Positions 1 to 7,419 of a stretch of 64,000 nt of DNA are shown in pieces. Under the pieces are notes generated by a model. It searched no databases and was not told the DNA's origin. It saw only the letters and a list, made by a program, of their open reading frames with translations. Location: positions 5,022,001 to 5,086,000 of the forward strand of contig OY764903.1 in NCBI GenBank assembly GCA_963668605.1, given 5' to 3'. The stretch comes from G963668605 sp963668605 (GTDB lineage Bacteria > Acidobacteriota > Terriglobia > Bryobacterales > Bryobacteraceae). Every line of letters starts with the position of its first letter. Position 1 is the first letter of the stretch. Position numbers and translations under genes: made by a program.

Positions 1-59
1 CCGGTCTAGTCGACGCAGGCAAGCGCACGTGGAGTCGCGACGATCTCTATGACCGCTGA
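1..59 (+). CDS. C-terminal end of a probable antitoxin (5' truncated)
   Basis: A reading frame open from the window edge (third frame) ends at TGA 57-59. Its last residues, AGKRTWSRDDLYDR, resemble the C-terminal tails of small ribbon-helix-helix or AbrB-type antitoxins that precede PIN toxins. It overlaps the start of the PIN gene by 11 bp, the usual arrangement of a toxin-antitoxin operon in which the antitoxin comes first. Only 18 residues are visible, so the antitoxin family cannot be named. The call rests mainly on position and on this short tail. Confidence 0.5.
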   Translation, partial: GLVDAGKRTWSRDDLYDR

Positions 60-498
60 GGGCGCTCCTGGTTTCGTCGACACGAACGTGCTGGTGTATG
101 CGTTCGACAAAGGCGATTCGCCGAAGAAGCAGATTGCGCAGCGGCTGTTGAACGAGCTAATGCAAGGGGACCGTCTGCGGCTGAGCACGCAGGTCTTGCA
201 GGAACTCTTCGTCACACTTACCAGAAAAGTCAGCCAGCCTTGCTCGGCCGAAGCGGCACTGGCGGTGCTGGAAGATCTGGCGGCTTGGCCCGTGACAGTG
301 ATCGATTATGCGGCGATTCGCGCGGCTGTTGGCTTGGGCCGCCAGTCAAAGCTCTCGTTCTGGGATGCTCTGATAGTTGTCGCGGCGGCACGGTCCGGCG
401 CAGCGGTGCTGTACTCCGAAGACCTCAACGATGGGCAGGAAATCCTCGGGGTTCGCGTCCTGAATCCGTTTGCGGCAAAAACCAGCGGTAGAATGTAA
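49..498 (+). CDS. PIN-domain protein, VapC-like toxin
   Basis: A 149-residue single-domain protein. The N-terminus has the PIN signature VDTNVLVYAFD (first catalytic Asp about residue 11). A mid-protein LQELFVTL supplies an acidic residue, and the C-terminal half has SFWDALIV and LYSEDLNDGQ with the remaining acidic positions. PIN toxins are Mg-dependent ribonucleases that cleave tRNA or rRNA when released from their antitoxin. The start codon overlaps the end of a putative antitoxin frame, which supports translational coupling. Length and all motifs are normal for VapC-like proteins, so it is probably intact. The RNA target cannot be inferred. Confidence 0.85.
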   Translation: MTAEGAPGFVDTNVLVYAFDKGDSPKKQIAQRLLNELMQGDRLRLSTQVLQELFVTLTRKVSQPCSAEAALAVLEDLAAWPVTVIDYAAIRAAVGLGRQSKLSFWDALIVVAAARSGAAVLYSEDLNDGQEILGVRVLNPFAAKTSGRM

Positions 499-536
499 AC
501 TTCATCTCGGACACGACGTGGGAGAGGAGGACGCTG

Positions 537-1490
537 ATGCTTCCGTTCCGGCTGGTTTATCACGAAGCCTACGATCTCAACCTGGGCGACCACGTCTTCC
601 CATCAGAGAAATTCAAACTGGTGCGCTCGCGCGTGCTGCGCGACGGCATCGCCCTGCACGAAGATTTCGAGGAACCCGAGACGGCTTCGGACGAGGACCT
701 GCTGCTGGTGCATACGCCGGAATGGATTCGTAAGCTGAAGACCGGCACGCTCACATACCACGAAATTCTGGCGCTCGAAGTTCCCTACTCACACCAGATG
801 GTGCACGCCTATTGCCTGGCGGCCGGAGGCACCAAGTTGGCCGCGCGGAACGCCCTGCGTGATGGCATCGGATTCAACGTCGGCGGTGGCTTCCATCACG
901 CGTTCGCCGAACACGGCGAGGGCTTCTGCGCGATCAACGATATCGCGGTGGCCATCCGCTGCCTTCAACGGGACGGAGCGATTGAGCGCGCCATGGTTGT
1001 CGATTGCGACGTACACCACGGCAACGGCACCGCCGCCATCTTCGCGAACGATGAGAGCGTATTCACAATCTCGATTCACCAACTCAACAACTACCCTGCG
1101 GTGAAGCCGCCCTCGACCATCGACATCGATCTCAAAGATGGCACGACCGACGCCGAGTACCTCGACCGTCTGCGCGCTCCGTACACCGCTGCTGTAAGCG
1201 GGTTCCGCCCCCAGTTGCTCATCTATGTCGCCGGGGCGGACCCGTACTACGAAGACCAACTCGGCGGGCTATGTCTCACCATGGAAGGTTTGCTGGCGCG
1301 CGACCGCCTAGTGATGGAGACCGCGCTGCAGCACAGGATTCCCGTAGCCGTCGTCTACGCCGGAGGCTATGCGCTGCAACTAGGCGACACCGTCGCGATC
1401 CATGCCAATACGATCCGGGCCGCCGCCGAATCCTTAAGTGACTCGCGCTGGCGACCCGGCAGTCCACCTGAACCGCGCCGGGTCCCCTAG
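537..1490 (+). CDS. Histone deacetylase-family (AcuC/HDAC-like) hydrolase
   Basis: A 317-residue arginase/deacetylase-fold enzyme. The catalytic His pair is in GGGFHHAF, followed by GFCAINDIAVAI. Zn ligands lie in VVDCDVHHGNGT and YVAGADPYYEDQLGG, and the transition-state Tyr is in YAGGYAL. Family members remove acetyl or acyl groups from lysine or polyamines, or act in acetoin utilisation; the substrate here is unknown. GGAGG lies a few bases before the ATG. The last dozen or so residues (PGSPPEPRRVP region) and the TAG stop are encoded inside a copy of the family B repeat, so the C-terminus is not native family sequence. The enzymatic core is complete before that point. Confidence 0.9.
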   Translation: MLPFRLVYHEAYDLNLGDHVFPSEKFKLVRSRVLRDGIALHEDFEEPETASDEDLLLVHTPEWIRKLKTGTLTYHEILALEVPYSHQMVHAYCLAAGGTKLAARNALRDGIGFNVGGGFHHAFAEHGEGFCAINDIAVAIRCLQRDGAIERAMVVDCDVHHGNGTAAIFANDESVFTISIHQLNNYPAVKPPSTIDIDLKDGTTDAEYLDRLRAPYTAAVSGFRPQLLIYVAGADPYYEDQLGGLCLTMEGLLARDRLVMETALQHRIPVAVVYAGGYALQLGDTVAIHANTIRAAAESLSDSRWRPGSPPEPRRVP

Positions 1491-1498
1491 ACCCGACC
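1455..1498 (-). repeat. Family B double stem-loop repeat, copy 1 (inverted, inside HDAC 3' end)
   Basis: Read on the minus strand this segment matches the two copies at 53836-53880 and 58551-58595 with a few substitutions and one inserted base. It carries the shared core GGGGACCCGGCGCGGT and forms the same pair of short GC-rich stems. It encodes the end of the HDAC-like gene and its stop codon. Like the other copies it lies between convergent genes. Confidence 0.8.
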
Positions 1499-1509
1499 AC
1501 AACGACCAT

Positions 1510-1600
1510 CTCCGGTCGCTGGCGCTTCCGGCACCGACGGAATGTGCGATCCATCCAACAGTGCTGGAAGCGATAGCGACCAGTGGCGAAAATGTTCCTT
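1510..1600 (+). repeat. Family A inverted repeat, copy 1 (degenerate)
   Basis: The arm at 1510-1534 (begins CTCCGGTCGCTGGCGCTTCC) is identical to the consensus arm. The arm at 1561-1585 (begins GTGCTGGAAGCGATAGCGAC) is its reverse complement at about 20 of 25 positions. It is followed by GGCGAAAATGTTCC, corresponding to the GGCGAGAATACTTC that follows the left arm in copy 2. The arms are in swapped order relative to copies 2 and 3, so this is a rearranged or partial pair. It lies between convergent genes and may terminate transcription both ways. Confidence 0.7.
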
Positions 1601-1607
1601 CGTTGCG

Positions 1608-4600
1608 CTAAAACACAGTCGTGCTGCGGAAGTTAATCGTCACGATGGCGATGGACGATTGCCCGAATTCGTTCTTGACTGTCAGACGAATCCTGTGAAT
1701 ACCGGCAAGTCCGATTAACTGGACTCGTGTCTGGGGCTGATTCTGGTCGAGCACCGAAGCGCCTGTTTCCAGGGGCTCCCAAAGGTAAGTCAGCTTTCCT
1801 CCGGCCGGATTTGTCGATCCCGAGCCATCGATCGTCAGTTCCCGCGAGAATGTATCGATCGTAGCCGGACCGCTGATAATCGCGGTTGGCGGCTCAGTTT
1901 GCTTGACCGTGACCGGAATCTGGCACGTGGCTTGTGTGCTCGTTGCGGTGCTGGCGGCGGTCAGGACATAGACGGTATCGGTCAACGGCTTCACGACCGC
2001 CGGACCGTTGAGCGGTACAGTGCCGATTCCGGCTATGCTGACCGCGGTGGCGTTAGCGACGGTCCACGTGAGCGTGACCGGATCGCCGGGCTTCTGCGAT
2101 ATCGCGGGCGATGCCGAGCAAGCGGTCAGCGCCGGATTCTTGGGCTTCTCCGGTTCTGGCGGCACGGGCGGAACTGTGACGGTCACGGTAACCGTGGCAG
2201 ACACTTGCCCGAACTTATTCGTCGCCGTCAACGTGTATGTCGTCGTCTGATCGGGCCGGATCTCCTGCGAGCCACTCGGTCCGACGCCGGCGCCGACGGA
2301 ACTGATCTTCACGTCTGTGGCGTTCTCCACAGCCCAGACCAGTGTGGAGGGCTGCCCCTTGACCACTTCCATCGGAGCGGCAGTGAAGCGCACGATGCGT
2401 GGCACCTGTCCCTGCGTCACCTGGATGCGCACGTTGCAGGTCGCCTGATTGAACTTATTCGAGGCGGTGATCGTGTAAGTGGTCGTTTCCTCAGGACTCA
2501 CTACGCGGTTGCCCGACGGCTCCACCGTCCCGATGCCGCTGATCGAAACCGTATCGGCGCCCTGCGTTGCGTAGAAGATGGTAGCGGACTCGCCGGCGGT
2601 AATGTTCATCGGCTGTGCCGTGCAGGCGAGGATGCGCGCATCAGGACGCTGCACCGTAATGGTCAGAGCCTCATTGACTTCACCAGCACGATTCTTCGCT
2701 GTGATGCGGTATTGCGTGGTCTCAGATGGCGAGACGGTCGAGGAACCGCCATTCGCATCAACGCGGCCGAGTCCAGTAATCGTAACTTCGTCAGCATTGA
2801 GCACCTGCCAGACGATGGTGGAACTCTGCCCCGGCGTGATAGTAGCCGGATTGGCGGCGAAGCGCACAATACGAACAGCCTCGATCTTCTCGGGCTTCTG
2901 CGTGGAGACAGCGGCGCGCGCGATGCTCTGCGCACCCTTGTCGTCCTTCACGGTCAGGCGGAAGCTGTAACTCTGGCCTTCGCTGGAGGCGAAGGAAGCC
3001 TTCGCTGCTGTCGCTCCGGAGATCGCCACGGACGGCCCGGCAATCTGGGTCCACTGATAAGTGATCGGGTCGCCGTCGGGATCGAAAGACGCCGAGCCGT
3101 CCAGAGTGACCGTGCCTGCGGGCACACCGATCTGATCTGGGCCGGCATCGGCCACTGGCGGATCGTTGCCGGTGCGTACAACCCGCGTCAGCATCTCATA
3201 GCGCACGCGCGGAATCGTCACGGGGATGGCGTGATCCACGCCGGCGTACTCCTTCGGCTTCAGGAAATTGCCGAACTGGATACCGGCTGCGACGCGACCG
3301 TTGTTCTCGCGGCCGACGAACGTCTCGTTTACCCCGCCTTCGAGCGTGAAGGCGATCTTGTCGTGCACCGGGAAGACGAAGCGCAGAGTTCCGCCTGGGC
3401 GGTCCGCATTGCCGCGGCTCTTGAGATAGCCCAGGTTGCCTTCGAGATAATTGTTGCCGTAAAGTCCCAGTGTGGTGCTCACGCCGACCTGATCAATCAA
3501 GCTCAGGTAGCTCTCTTCGAACGCGTTGCGTGTGAGCGCGCGGCGGTTGAGCAGGGCGTTGTTGAGGAAGCCCTTCGTTCCGAAGACTCCAGCGCGTCCG
3601 CGCTTGAAGATGTAGTCAAAGGTCAACGCCGCCTGGCCCAGAGTGCCGCCCTGCTGCATGCCGCTGATGTTGACGTGCTTGAAACTGGTAAACAGGCCGG
3701 CCTGTACCCGCGGGTGGAAGCGGTCGACTATACCAAAGTCGAACTGCCCTTCCTGGCGGTCGCGATAGTACATGTATTCGCCTTCAGCCTGGATCGCGAA
3801 GCCTTCCTTGAATGGTGCGAAGTAGCGGCCTTTGCCAGTGAAGGTTAAGCGGCGTTCGCCATCGGCGCCGATGTTGACGCCGAGCAGCGAGAAGCGCTTC
3901 ATGCGCGCTTTCTCGATCGCCTCAGCTGCCGTGGTGCGCGTGATATCCGCGATTTCAGCCTTCTCCGGAGGCTTCGGCAGACCGGCAATCTGCTGTTTCA
4001 GGTCGGACTGCCCTTGCTTGAGAGCGTCGACTTCACCTTTGAGCGCATTGAGATCCTTGGATGCCTGCAGTTCTTTCAGCATGGCGACGATTTCATCCAA
4101 GCGATCGAGACGTTTCAAAATGTCGGCGCAGCACTTTTCCTGGGCCTTCATGAACTTGTCGAAGTCCGGCATCGAGCGGATTGCATCGCCCACACCACCC
4201 GAGCCGACTGTTTTCCCATCGGCGTCCAATACCGTCATGACCACGCGGCGATTAATGAAACGTACCTCGTTGCTGGTCCCACTGACCTTGGGCTGTTTCT
4301 TACCGCTGGTGGCAACCTCGACCTGTCCCGCAGACGCGCCATATTTTGTCAGAAAATTCCTGACCGTGTTGGCGCGCGCCAAACCGAGCTTCTGGTTGTA
4401 GCCTTCCGACCCGATCCTGTCGGTGTGCCCATCCAAGCGCACCTTGAAGCCGGGGTTCTTGCCGAGTAACTCGCCCAGTCGCAGCAGGCTAGGGTAGCCG
4501 TCCGTAAGTATGGACGAGTTGAACTCGAAATTAATCTCTTCCCAGTCGTCTTTGGACGCTGTCGTGGTCAGGCCTTGCCCATACAAACTGGCGGTCAGAA

Positions 4601-4640
4601 ACACTTGGGATAGCAAAATCGAAACAGTTCGAGTGAACAT
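1608..4640 (-). CDS. OmpA-domain outer-membrane protein with barrel-like, PKD and Ig-like repeats
   Basis: A protein of 1010 residues from the ATG at 4640, which has GGAGG 7-8 bases upstream and opens a signal peptide (to about residue 22). Domain order: OmpA/MotB peptidoglycan-binding domain 30-140 (GHTDRIGSEGYN, INRRVVMTV), predicted coiled coil 160-220, a glycine- and aromatic-rich region 250-465 of alternating pattern like a beta-barrel, a PKD domain 494-580, four tandem Ig-like repeats of about 78 residues (587-664, 668-742, 747-823, 836-913), and a final PKD-like domain 918-1006. An upstream in-frame extension to 4895 lacks a signal and is rejected. The role is probably an envelope anchor or adhesin. 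The usual order, with OmpA at the C-terminus, is reversed. Confidence 0.85.
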   Translation of the reverse strand: MFTRTVSILLSQVFLTASLYGQGLTTTASKDDWEEINFEFNSSILTDGYPSLLRLGELLGKNPGFKVRLDGHTDRIGSEGYNQKLGLARANTVRNFLTKYGASAGQVEVATSGKKQPKVSGTSNEVRFINRRVVMTVLDADGKTVGSGGVGDAIRSMPDFDKFMKAQEKCCADILKRLDRLDEIVAMLKELQASKDLNALKGEVDALKQGQSDLKQQIAGLPKPPEKAEIADITRTTAAEAIEKARMKRFSLLGVNIGADGERRLTFTGKGRYFAPFKEGFAIQAEGEYMYYRDRQEGQFDFGIVDRFHPRVQAGLFTSFKHVNISGMQQGGTLGQAALTFDYIFKRGRAGVFGTKGFLNNALLNRRALTRNAFEESYLSLIDQVGVSTTLGLYGNNYLEGNLGYLKSRGNADRPGGTLRFVFPVHDKIAFTLEGGVNETFVGRENNGRVAAGIQFGNFLKPKEYAGVDHAIPVTIPRVRYEMLTRVVRTGNDPPVADAGPDQIGVPAGTVTLDGSASFDPDGDPITYQWTQIAGPSVAISGATAAKASFASSEGQSYSFRLTVKDDKGAQSIARAAVSTQKPEKIEAVRIVRFAANPATITPGQSSTIVWQVLNADEVTITGLGRVDANGGSSTVSPSETTQYRITAKNRAGEVNEALTITVQRPDARILACTAQPMNITAGESATIFYATQGADTVSISGIGTVEPSGNRVVSPEETTTYTITASNKFNQATCNVRIQVTQGQVPRIVRFTAAPMEVVKGQPSTLVWAVENATDVKISSVGAGVGPSGSQEIRPDQTTTYTLTATNKFGQVSATVTVTVTVPPVPPEPEKPKNPALTACSASPAISQKPGDPVTLTWTVANATAVSIAGIGTVPLNGPAVVKPLTDTVYVLTAASTATSTQATCQIPVTVKQTEPPTAIISGPATIDTFSRELTIDGSGSTNPAGGKLTYLWEPLETGASVLDQNQPQTRVQLIGLAGIHRIRLTVKNEFGQSSIAIVTINFRSTTVF

Positions 4641-4702
4641 TTCGATACCTCCTTCTCTCCCCTCTGAAACAACAAGGGAGCCTACACTCCGAATATCTCT
4701 AT

Positions 4703-4731
4703 ATTCTACTCCTGGTTCGGTTTTCTGGCAA
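4703..4731 (-). promoter_or_regulatory. Candidate sigma70 promoter of the OmpA-type gene
   Basis: On the minus strand, TTGCCA (4731-4726) and TAGAAT (4708-4703) are separated by exactly 17 bp. Transcription would begin near 4696, giving a leader of roughly 55 nt with an SD (GGAGG) before the ATG at 4640. Each hexamer is within two bases of consensus. Confidence 0.55.
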
Positions 4732-4841
4732 CGTTTTGCAGTCTTGTCTAAGGGGTAGGCGACATGAAAGTGAGAGCTGAGAAGGGGTCTTAGGGCATAA
4801 AACCGAGAGTAGTAATACGCCCGCAATAGGAGGGGATTTCC

Positions 4842-5398
4842 ATGCGCGATTCTCTGGCTGATCTGGAACATCGTCGCGCTGCCATCCAATCTCATGTCGC
4901 TCCACTGGGTGATATGCGGGCCGGCTCTATCACCGGCACTGGCGGTCGGTGTGGAAACCCGAAACTAACACTGTCGCCGACCCGGTGATCCGGATGGCAC
5001 GAGGTGAGCTAGCAGTGCCGGAAGCGCCAGCGACCGGAGGCGAGAATACTTCAATTTTTCAAACATGGACGAAAAACCGTGAATACGTAGCCTCCGGTCG
5101 TTATCACTCCCGGCACCGTTCGGAGTCGTGGCGCCGGGTCTGGCGTTCCGAATGAGGAGGTCAAATCTGTCTTGGACAAAGTGACCTCACCTGCCGCCTT
5201 GACCAAAGCTCAGCAAGAGGTCGCCGAATACTACCGTTTCCGTGAACTCGGCGGCCAGTTCCTGGATGTCAGTGAAAAGATCTGTGGATTGCGACCCATT
5301 GGGGAGCCAGCGCTATCGGCCCAGCGTAAAAAAACGGCCGAAGCGATGCAACGCGAGATCGCGCGCGAAGCAGATCACAATCCGACCCGGCTGCCCGG
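4842..5398 (+). pseudogene. Decayed IS-associated DUF6788-like gene, split by a family A repeat
   Basis: An ATG at 4842 with a strong SD (AGGAGGGG) opens a peptide containing LGDMRAGSI and RCGNP. It matches the N-terminus of the IS passenger protein at 42123-42515 (VGDMRPGSL, KCGKP). The frame breaks near 4970. Homology resumes from about 5157 (TKAQQEVAEYYRF, VSEKICGLRP, QRKKTAEA), matching the same protein's C-terminal half (QEYHRF, VSEQLCDL) and then the residues joining it to the transposase. A family A element (5015-5116) lies in the middle. The relic carries an A7 run (in CGTAAAAAAACG) where the intact IS has A8. It fills the gap between the OmpA-type gene and aroA and is non-functional. 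Confidence 0.75.
5015..5116 (+). repeat. Family A inverted repeat, copy 2
   Basis: A 102-bp element bounded by 25-nt inverted arms at 5015-5039 (begins GTGCCGGAAGCGCCAGCGAC) and 5092-5116 (begins CTCCGGTCG, ends CCCGGCAC). The spacer begins GGCGAGAATACTTCAAT, shared with copy 3 as GGCGGGAAAACTTCAAT. It sits inside a decayed DUF6788-like gene. It has no coding capacity, so it resembles a MITE or REP-type element. Confidence 0.8.
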
Positions 5399-5418
5399 AA
5401 GCTACAATAGAGATTCCC

Positions 5419-6702
5419 ATGCAACAGAAGATCTCTCCCGTTTCTTCTATCTCCGGCACCGTGCGCCTGCCTGGCGATAAGTCCATTTCCCACCGTTATG
5501 CGATGCTGGCGGCGATTTCCGAAGGACCGTCGCGGCTCGACAACTATTCCACCGGGGCCGATTGCCACTCCACGCTCGGCTGCCTGCGCGCGCTGGGAGT
5601 GTCCGTCCGGTCGGAGGGCAGTACGGTGTTCATCGAAGGCGCCGGATTGAATGGTTTGCAGGCGCCCGCCGCTATGCTCGACGCGGGCAACTCCGGCTCG
5701 ACGATTCGTATGCTCTCTGGCATTCTGGCGGCGCAGCCGTTCTCCAGCCGGATCGCGGGCGACGAGTCGCTCGCGCGCCGTCCCATGGCGCGGATCATGA
5801 AGCCGCTCGGCGAGATGGGCGCGGCAATCACGGCCTGCGACGGACAATATCCGCCGCTCGAAATTCAGGGGCGTCCGCTACATGCCATCGATTACGCCTC
5901 ACCCGTGGCAAGCGCCCAGGTGAAGACATGCGTCCTGTTTGCAGGCATTTACGCAGAGGGAGAAACCGTCGTCCGCGAGCCGCAACGCACGCGCGATCAT
6001 TCCGAAATCGCCCTGCGCGAGTTCGGCGCGAACGTCACCATCGAAGGGAAAGTCATCCGGCTGGAAGGCCACCCAAACCTCACAGGCCGTAACCTGACGG
6101 TTCCGGGGGACCTCTCCTCAGCCGCCTTTTTCCTGGTGGCCGCGCTACTCGTGCGGGAATCGAATCTTGTAGTAGCTAACGTTGGACTCAACCCGACGCG
6201 CTCCGCGTTGCTGGATTTCCTGGTATCGATGGGTGCTCAGGTTCAGGTGTTGAATCTAACGCAGTCCGGCGGTGAATTGGTGGGCGATATTCTTGTTCGC
6301 CAGTCGAAGCTCACGGGCGGAGTCGTAGTCGAGGCCGGACTCACCGCAGCGCTGATCGACGAGATCCCGGTACTCGCCGTGCTGGGCGCAGCCAGCGAAC
6401 GCGGCCTCACGGTACGCGACGCGAGTGAATTGCGCATCAAGGAAACTGACCGCATCGCCACTCTCGCCGAAAACCTTCAGCGCATGGGCGTGCGAATCAA
6501 CGTCGAACCCGACGGCTTTCACGTGCCCGGTGGGCAGCGCTTTCACGCCGCCGAGGTCGACTCGTTCGGCGACCATCGCATCGCTATGGCTTTCGCCGTG
6601 GCGGGTCTCGCCGCGGACGGGGAGACACTCGTCCACCATGCCGAAGCGGCCTCAGTTTCCTTTCCGGAATTCTATTCTCTACTGCGGCAAATCGGGAGCT
6701 GA
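5419..6702 (+). CDS. aroA: 3-phosphoshikimate 1-carboxyvinyltransferase (EPSP synthase)
   Basis: The enzyme joins shikimate-3-phosphate and PEP in the shikimate pathway. From the ATG at 5419 the product is 427 residues, the normal family length; an upstream in-frame extension belongs to the relic and is rejected. Signatures seen: LPGDKSISHRYAML near the N-terminus, LDAGNSGSTIRM (phosphate and substrate loop), LRIKETDRIATLAENL, and GDHRIAMAFAVAG near the C-terminus. All catalytic regions are present. It is transcribed alone, and a hairpin overlapping its stop codon probably ends transcription. Confidence 0.97.
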   Translation: MQQKISPVSSISGTVRLPGDKSISHRYAMLAAISEGPSRLDNYSTGADCHSTLGCLRALGVSVRSEGSTVFIEGAGLNGLQAPAAMLDAGNSGSTIRMLSGILAAQPFSSRIAGDESLARRPMARIMKPLGEMGAAITACDGQYPPLEIQGRPLHAIDYASPVASAQVKTCVLFAGIYAEGETVVREPQRTRDHSEIALREFGANVTIEGKVIRLEGHPNLTGRNLTVPGDLSSAAFFLVAALLVRESNLVVANVGLNPTRSALLDFLVSMGAQVQVLNLTQSGGELVGDILVRQSKLTGGVVVEAGLTAALIDEIPVLAVLGAASERGLTVRDASELRIKETDRIATLAENLQRMGVRINVEPDGFHVPGGQRFHAAEVDSFGDHRIAMAFAVAGLAADGETLVHHAEAASVSFPEFYSLLRQIGS

Positions 6703-6712
6703 AAACAGCTCC
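6695..6712 (+). terminator. Stem-loop at the aroA 3' end, possibly bidirectional
   Basis: GGAGCTG (6695-6701), loop AAAA, CAGCTCC (6706-6712) form a perfect 7-bp stem that contains the aroA stop codon and is followed by TGTCTT. It separates aroA from the convergent receiver-like gene. The U-tract is weak. Confidence 0.5.
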
Positions 6713-6717
6713 TGTCT

Positions 6718-7215
6718 TCAGGCCGTAGCCTGCAAGTGGTTTACAGGCCTCAAGTGGTTTACCGTCTCCACATGCACCGGCAGGCGCGGGATGCGCCGCT
6801 GGGACTTCCAATGAAGCCACGCAAGGCTGATCACGCGGACCACCTCCGAGCGCTCAAACGGTTGCGGCAGAACATCATAGCCGCCAAGATTAAGCACTTC
6901 GGCCCAGAGCGATTCATCCGCCTGGGGGCTGGTGACGATGAGAACGGGAGGATCGGAGAGGTTGTCGAGACAGGCAAGCAAGTCCGTCCACATTCCATCG
7001 GGCAGGTCGTGCGAGCAGACGATGACGGGTACGCGATTGTTCTCCAAAAAGTGCCTCGCCTCCGTGCACCTACGGACGCTGTGCATTCTCCAATTCGACC
7101 GGCGGAAGATCTCGCCAAGGTGTGTCAGTTCGTCCGGGCGATCGGTCACAGTCAACACTGAGACGACTTTCTCTGGCTGCGAAAACTCAGTTAGAGGAAA
7201 TGCGGATCCGGGCAT
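6718..7215 (-). CDS. Receiver-like (CheY-fold) protein lacking the phospho-acceptor
   Basis: About 165 residues from the ATG at 7215, chosen because GGGAAGGGA lies about 7 bases upstream; a longer frame reaches 7383 without a comparable RBS. The fold pattern is that of a receiver domain: VVSVLTVTDRPDEL (strand 1), VPVIVCSHDLPDGMW (strand 3), PPVLIVTSP (strand 4), DVLPQPFE (strand 5). The residue aligned with the phosphorylated Asp appears to be Ser (S-H-D-L-P), and the conserved Lys before Pro is Gln. It may therefore be a phosphorylation-independent pseudo-receiver. The C-terminus carries a duplicated VNHL motif encoded by a 12-bp direct repeat at 6733-6744 and 6751-6762. No partner kinase is adjacent. 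Confidence 0.65.
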   Translation of the reverse strand: MPGSAFPLTEFSQPEKVVSVLTVTDRPDELTHLGEIFRRSNWRMHSVRRCTEARHFLENNRVPVIVCSHDLPDGMWTDLLACLDNLSDPPVLIVTSPQADESLWAEVLNLGGYDVLPQPFERSEVVRVISLAWLHWKSQRRIPRLPVHVETVNHLRPVNHLQATA

Positions 7216-7419
7216 GTAGACATCCCTTCCCAGGTCAGTTCGGATGTAATGCAGCAGACGCTGTATCATCCGACCTGCCATCAGAGTGCGCCCGTTTGGG
7301 CGGGTTGTCAAGACGCTTATTTGCATCCTGATCGCATAGTGTTGCATGCGAAGGAAAAAGAATTTTAATCTTCGGGTACCCACAAATGGGTGGGACTCGA
7401 TTTCGCATTTGCGGGCGTT

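Noticed and set aside
1510..1600. Family A repeats as CRISPR repeats
   Set aside because: Copies are dispersed over 50 kb, not in tandem with unique spacers.
1899..3848. Long plus-strand reading frame opposite the OmpA-type gene
   Set aside because: Antisense shadow of a GC-rich coding region: Arg/Gly/His-rich, no motif and no RBS, while the minus-strand protein has clear domains.
4641..4895. Longer N-terminus for the OmpA-type protein
   Set aside because: It crosses the likely promoter and lacks a signal peptide; the ATG at 4640 has an SD and a signal.
4949..5155. Short plus-strand frame upstream of aroA as a gene
   Set aside because: It runs through the relic's broken part and the family A repeat; no RBS and no family.
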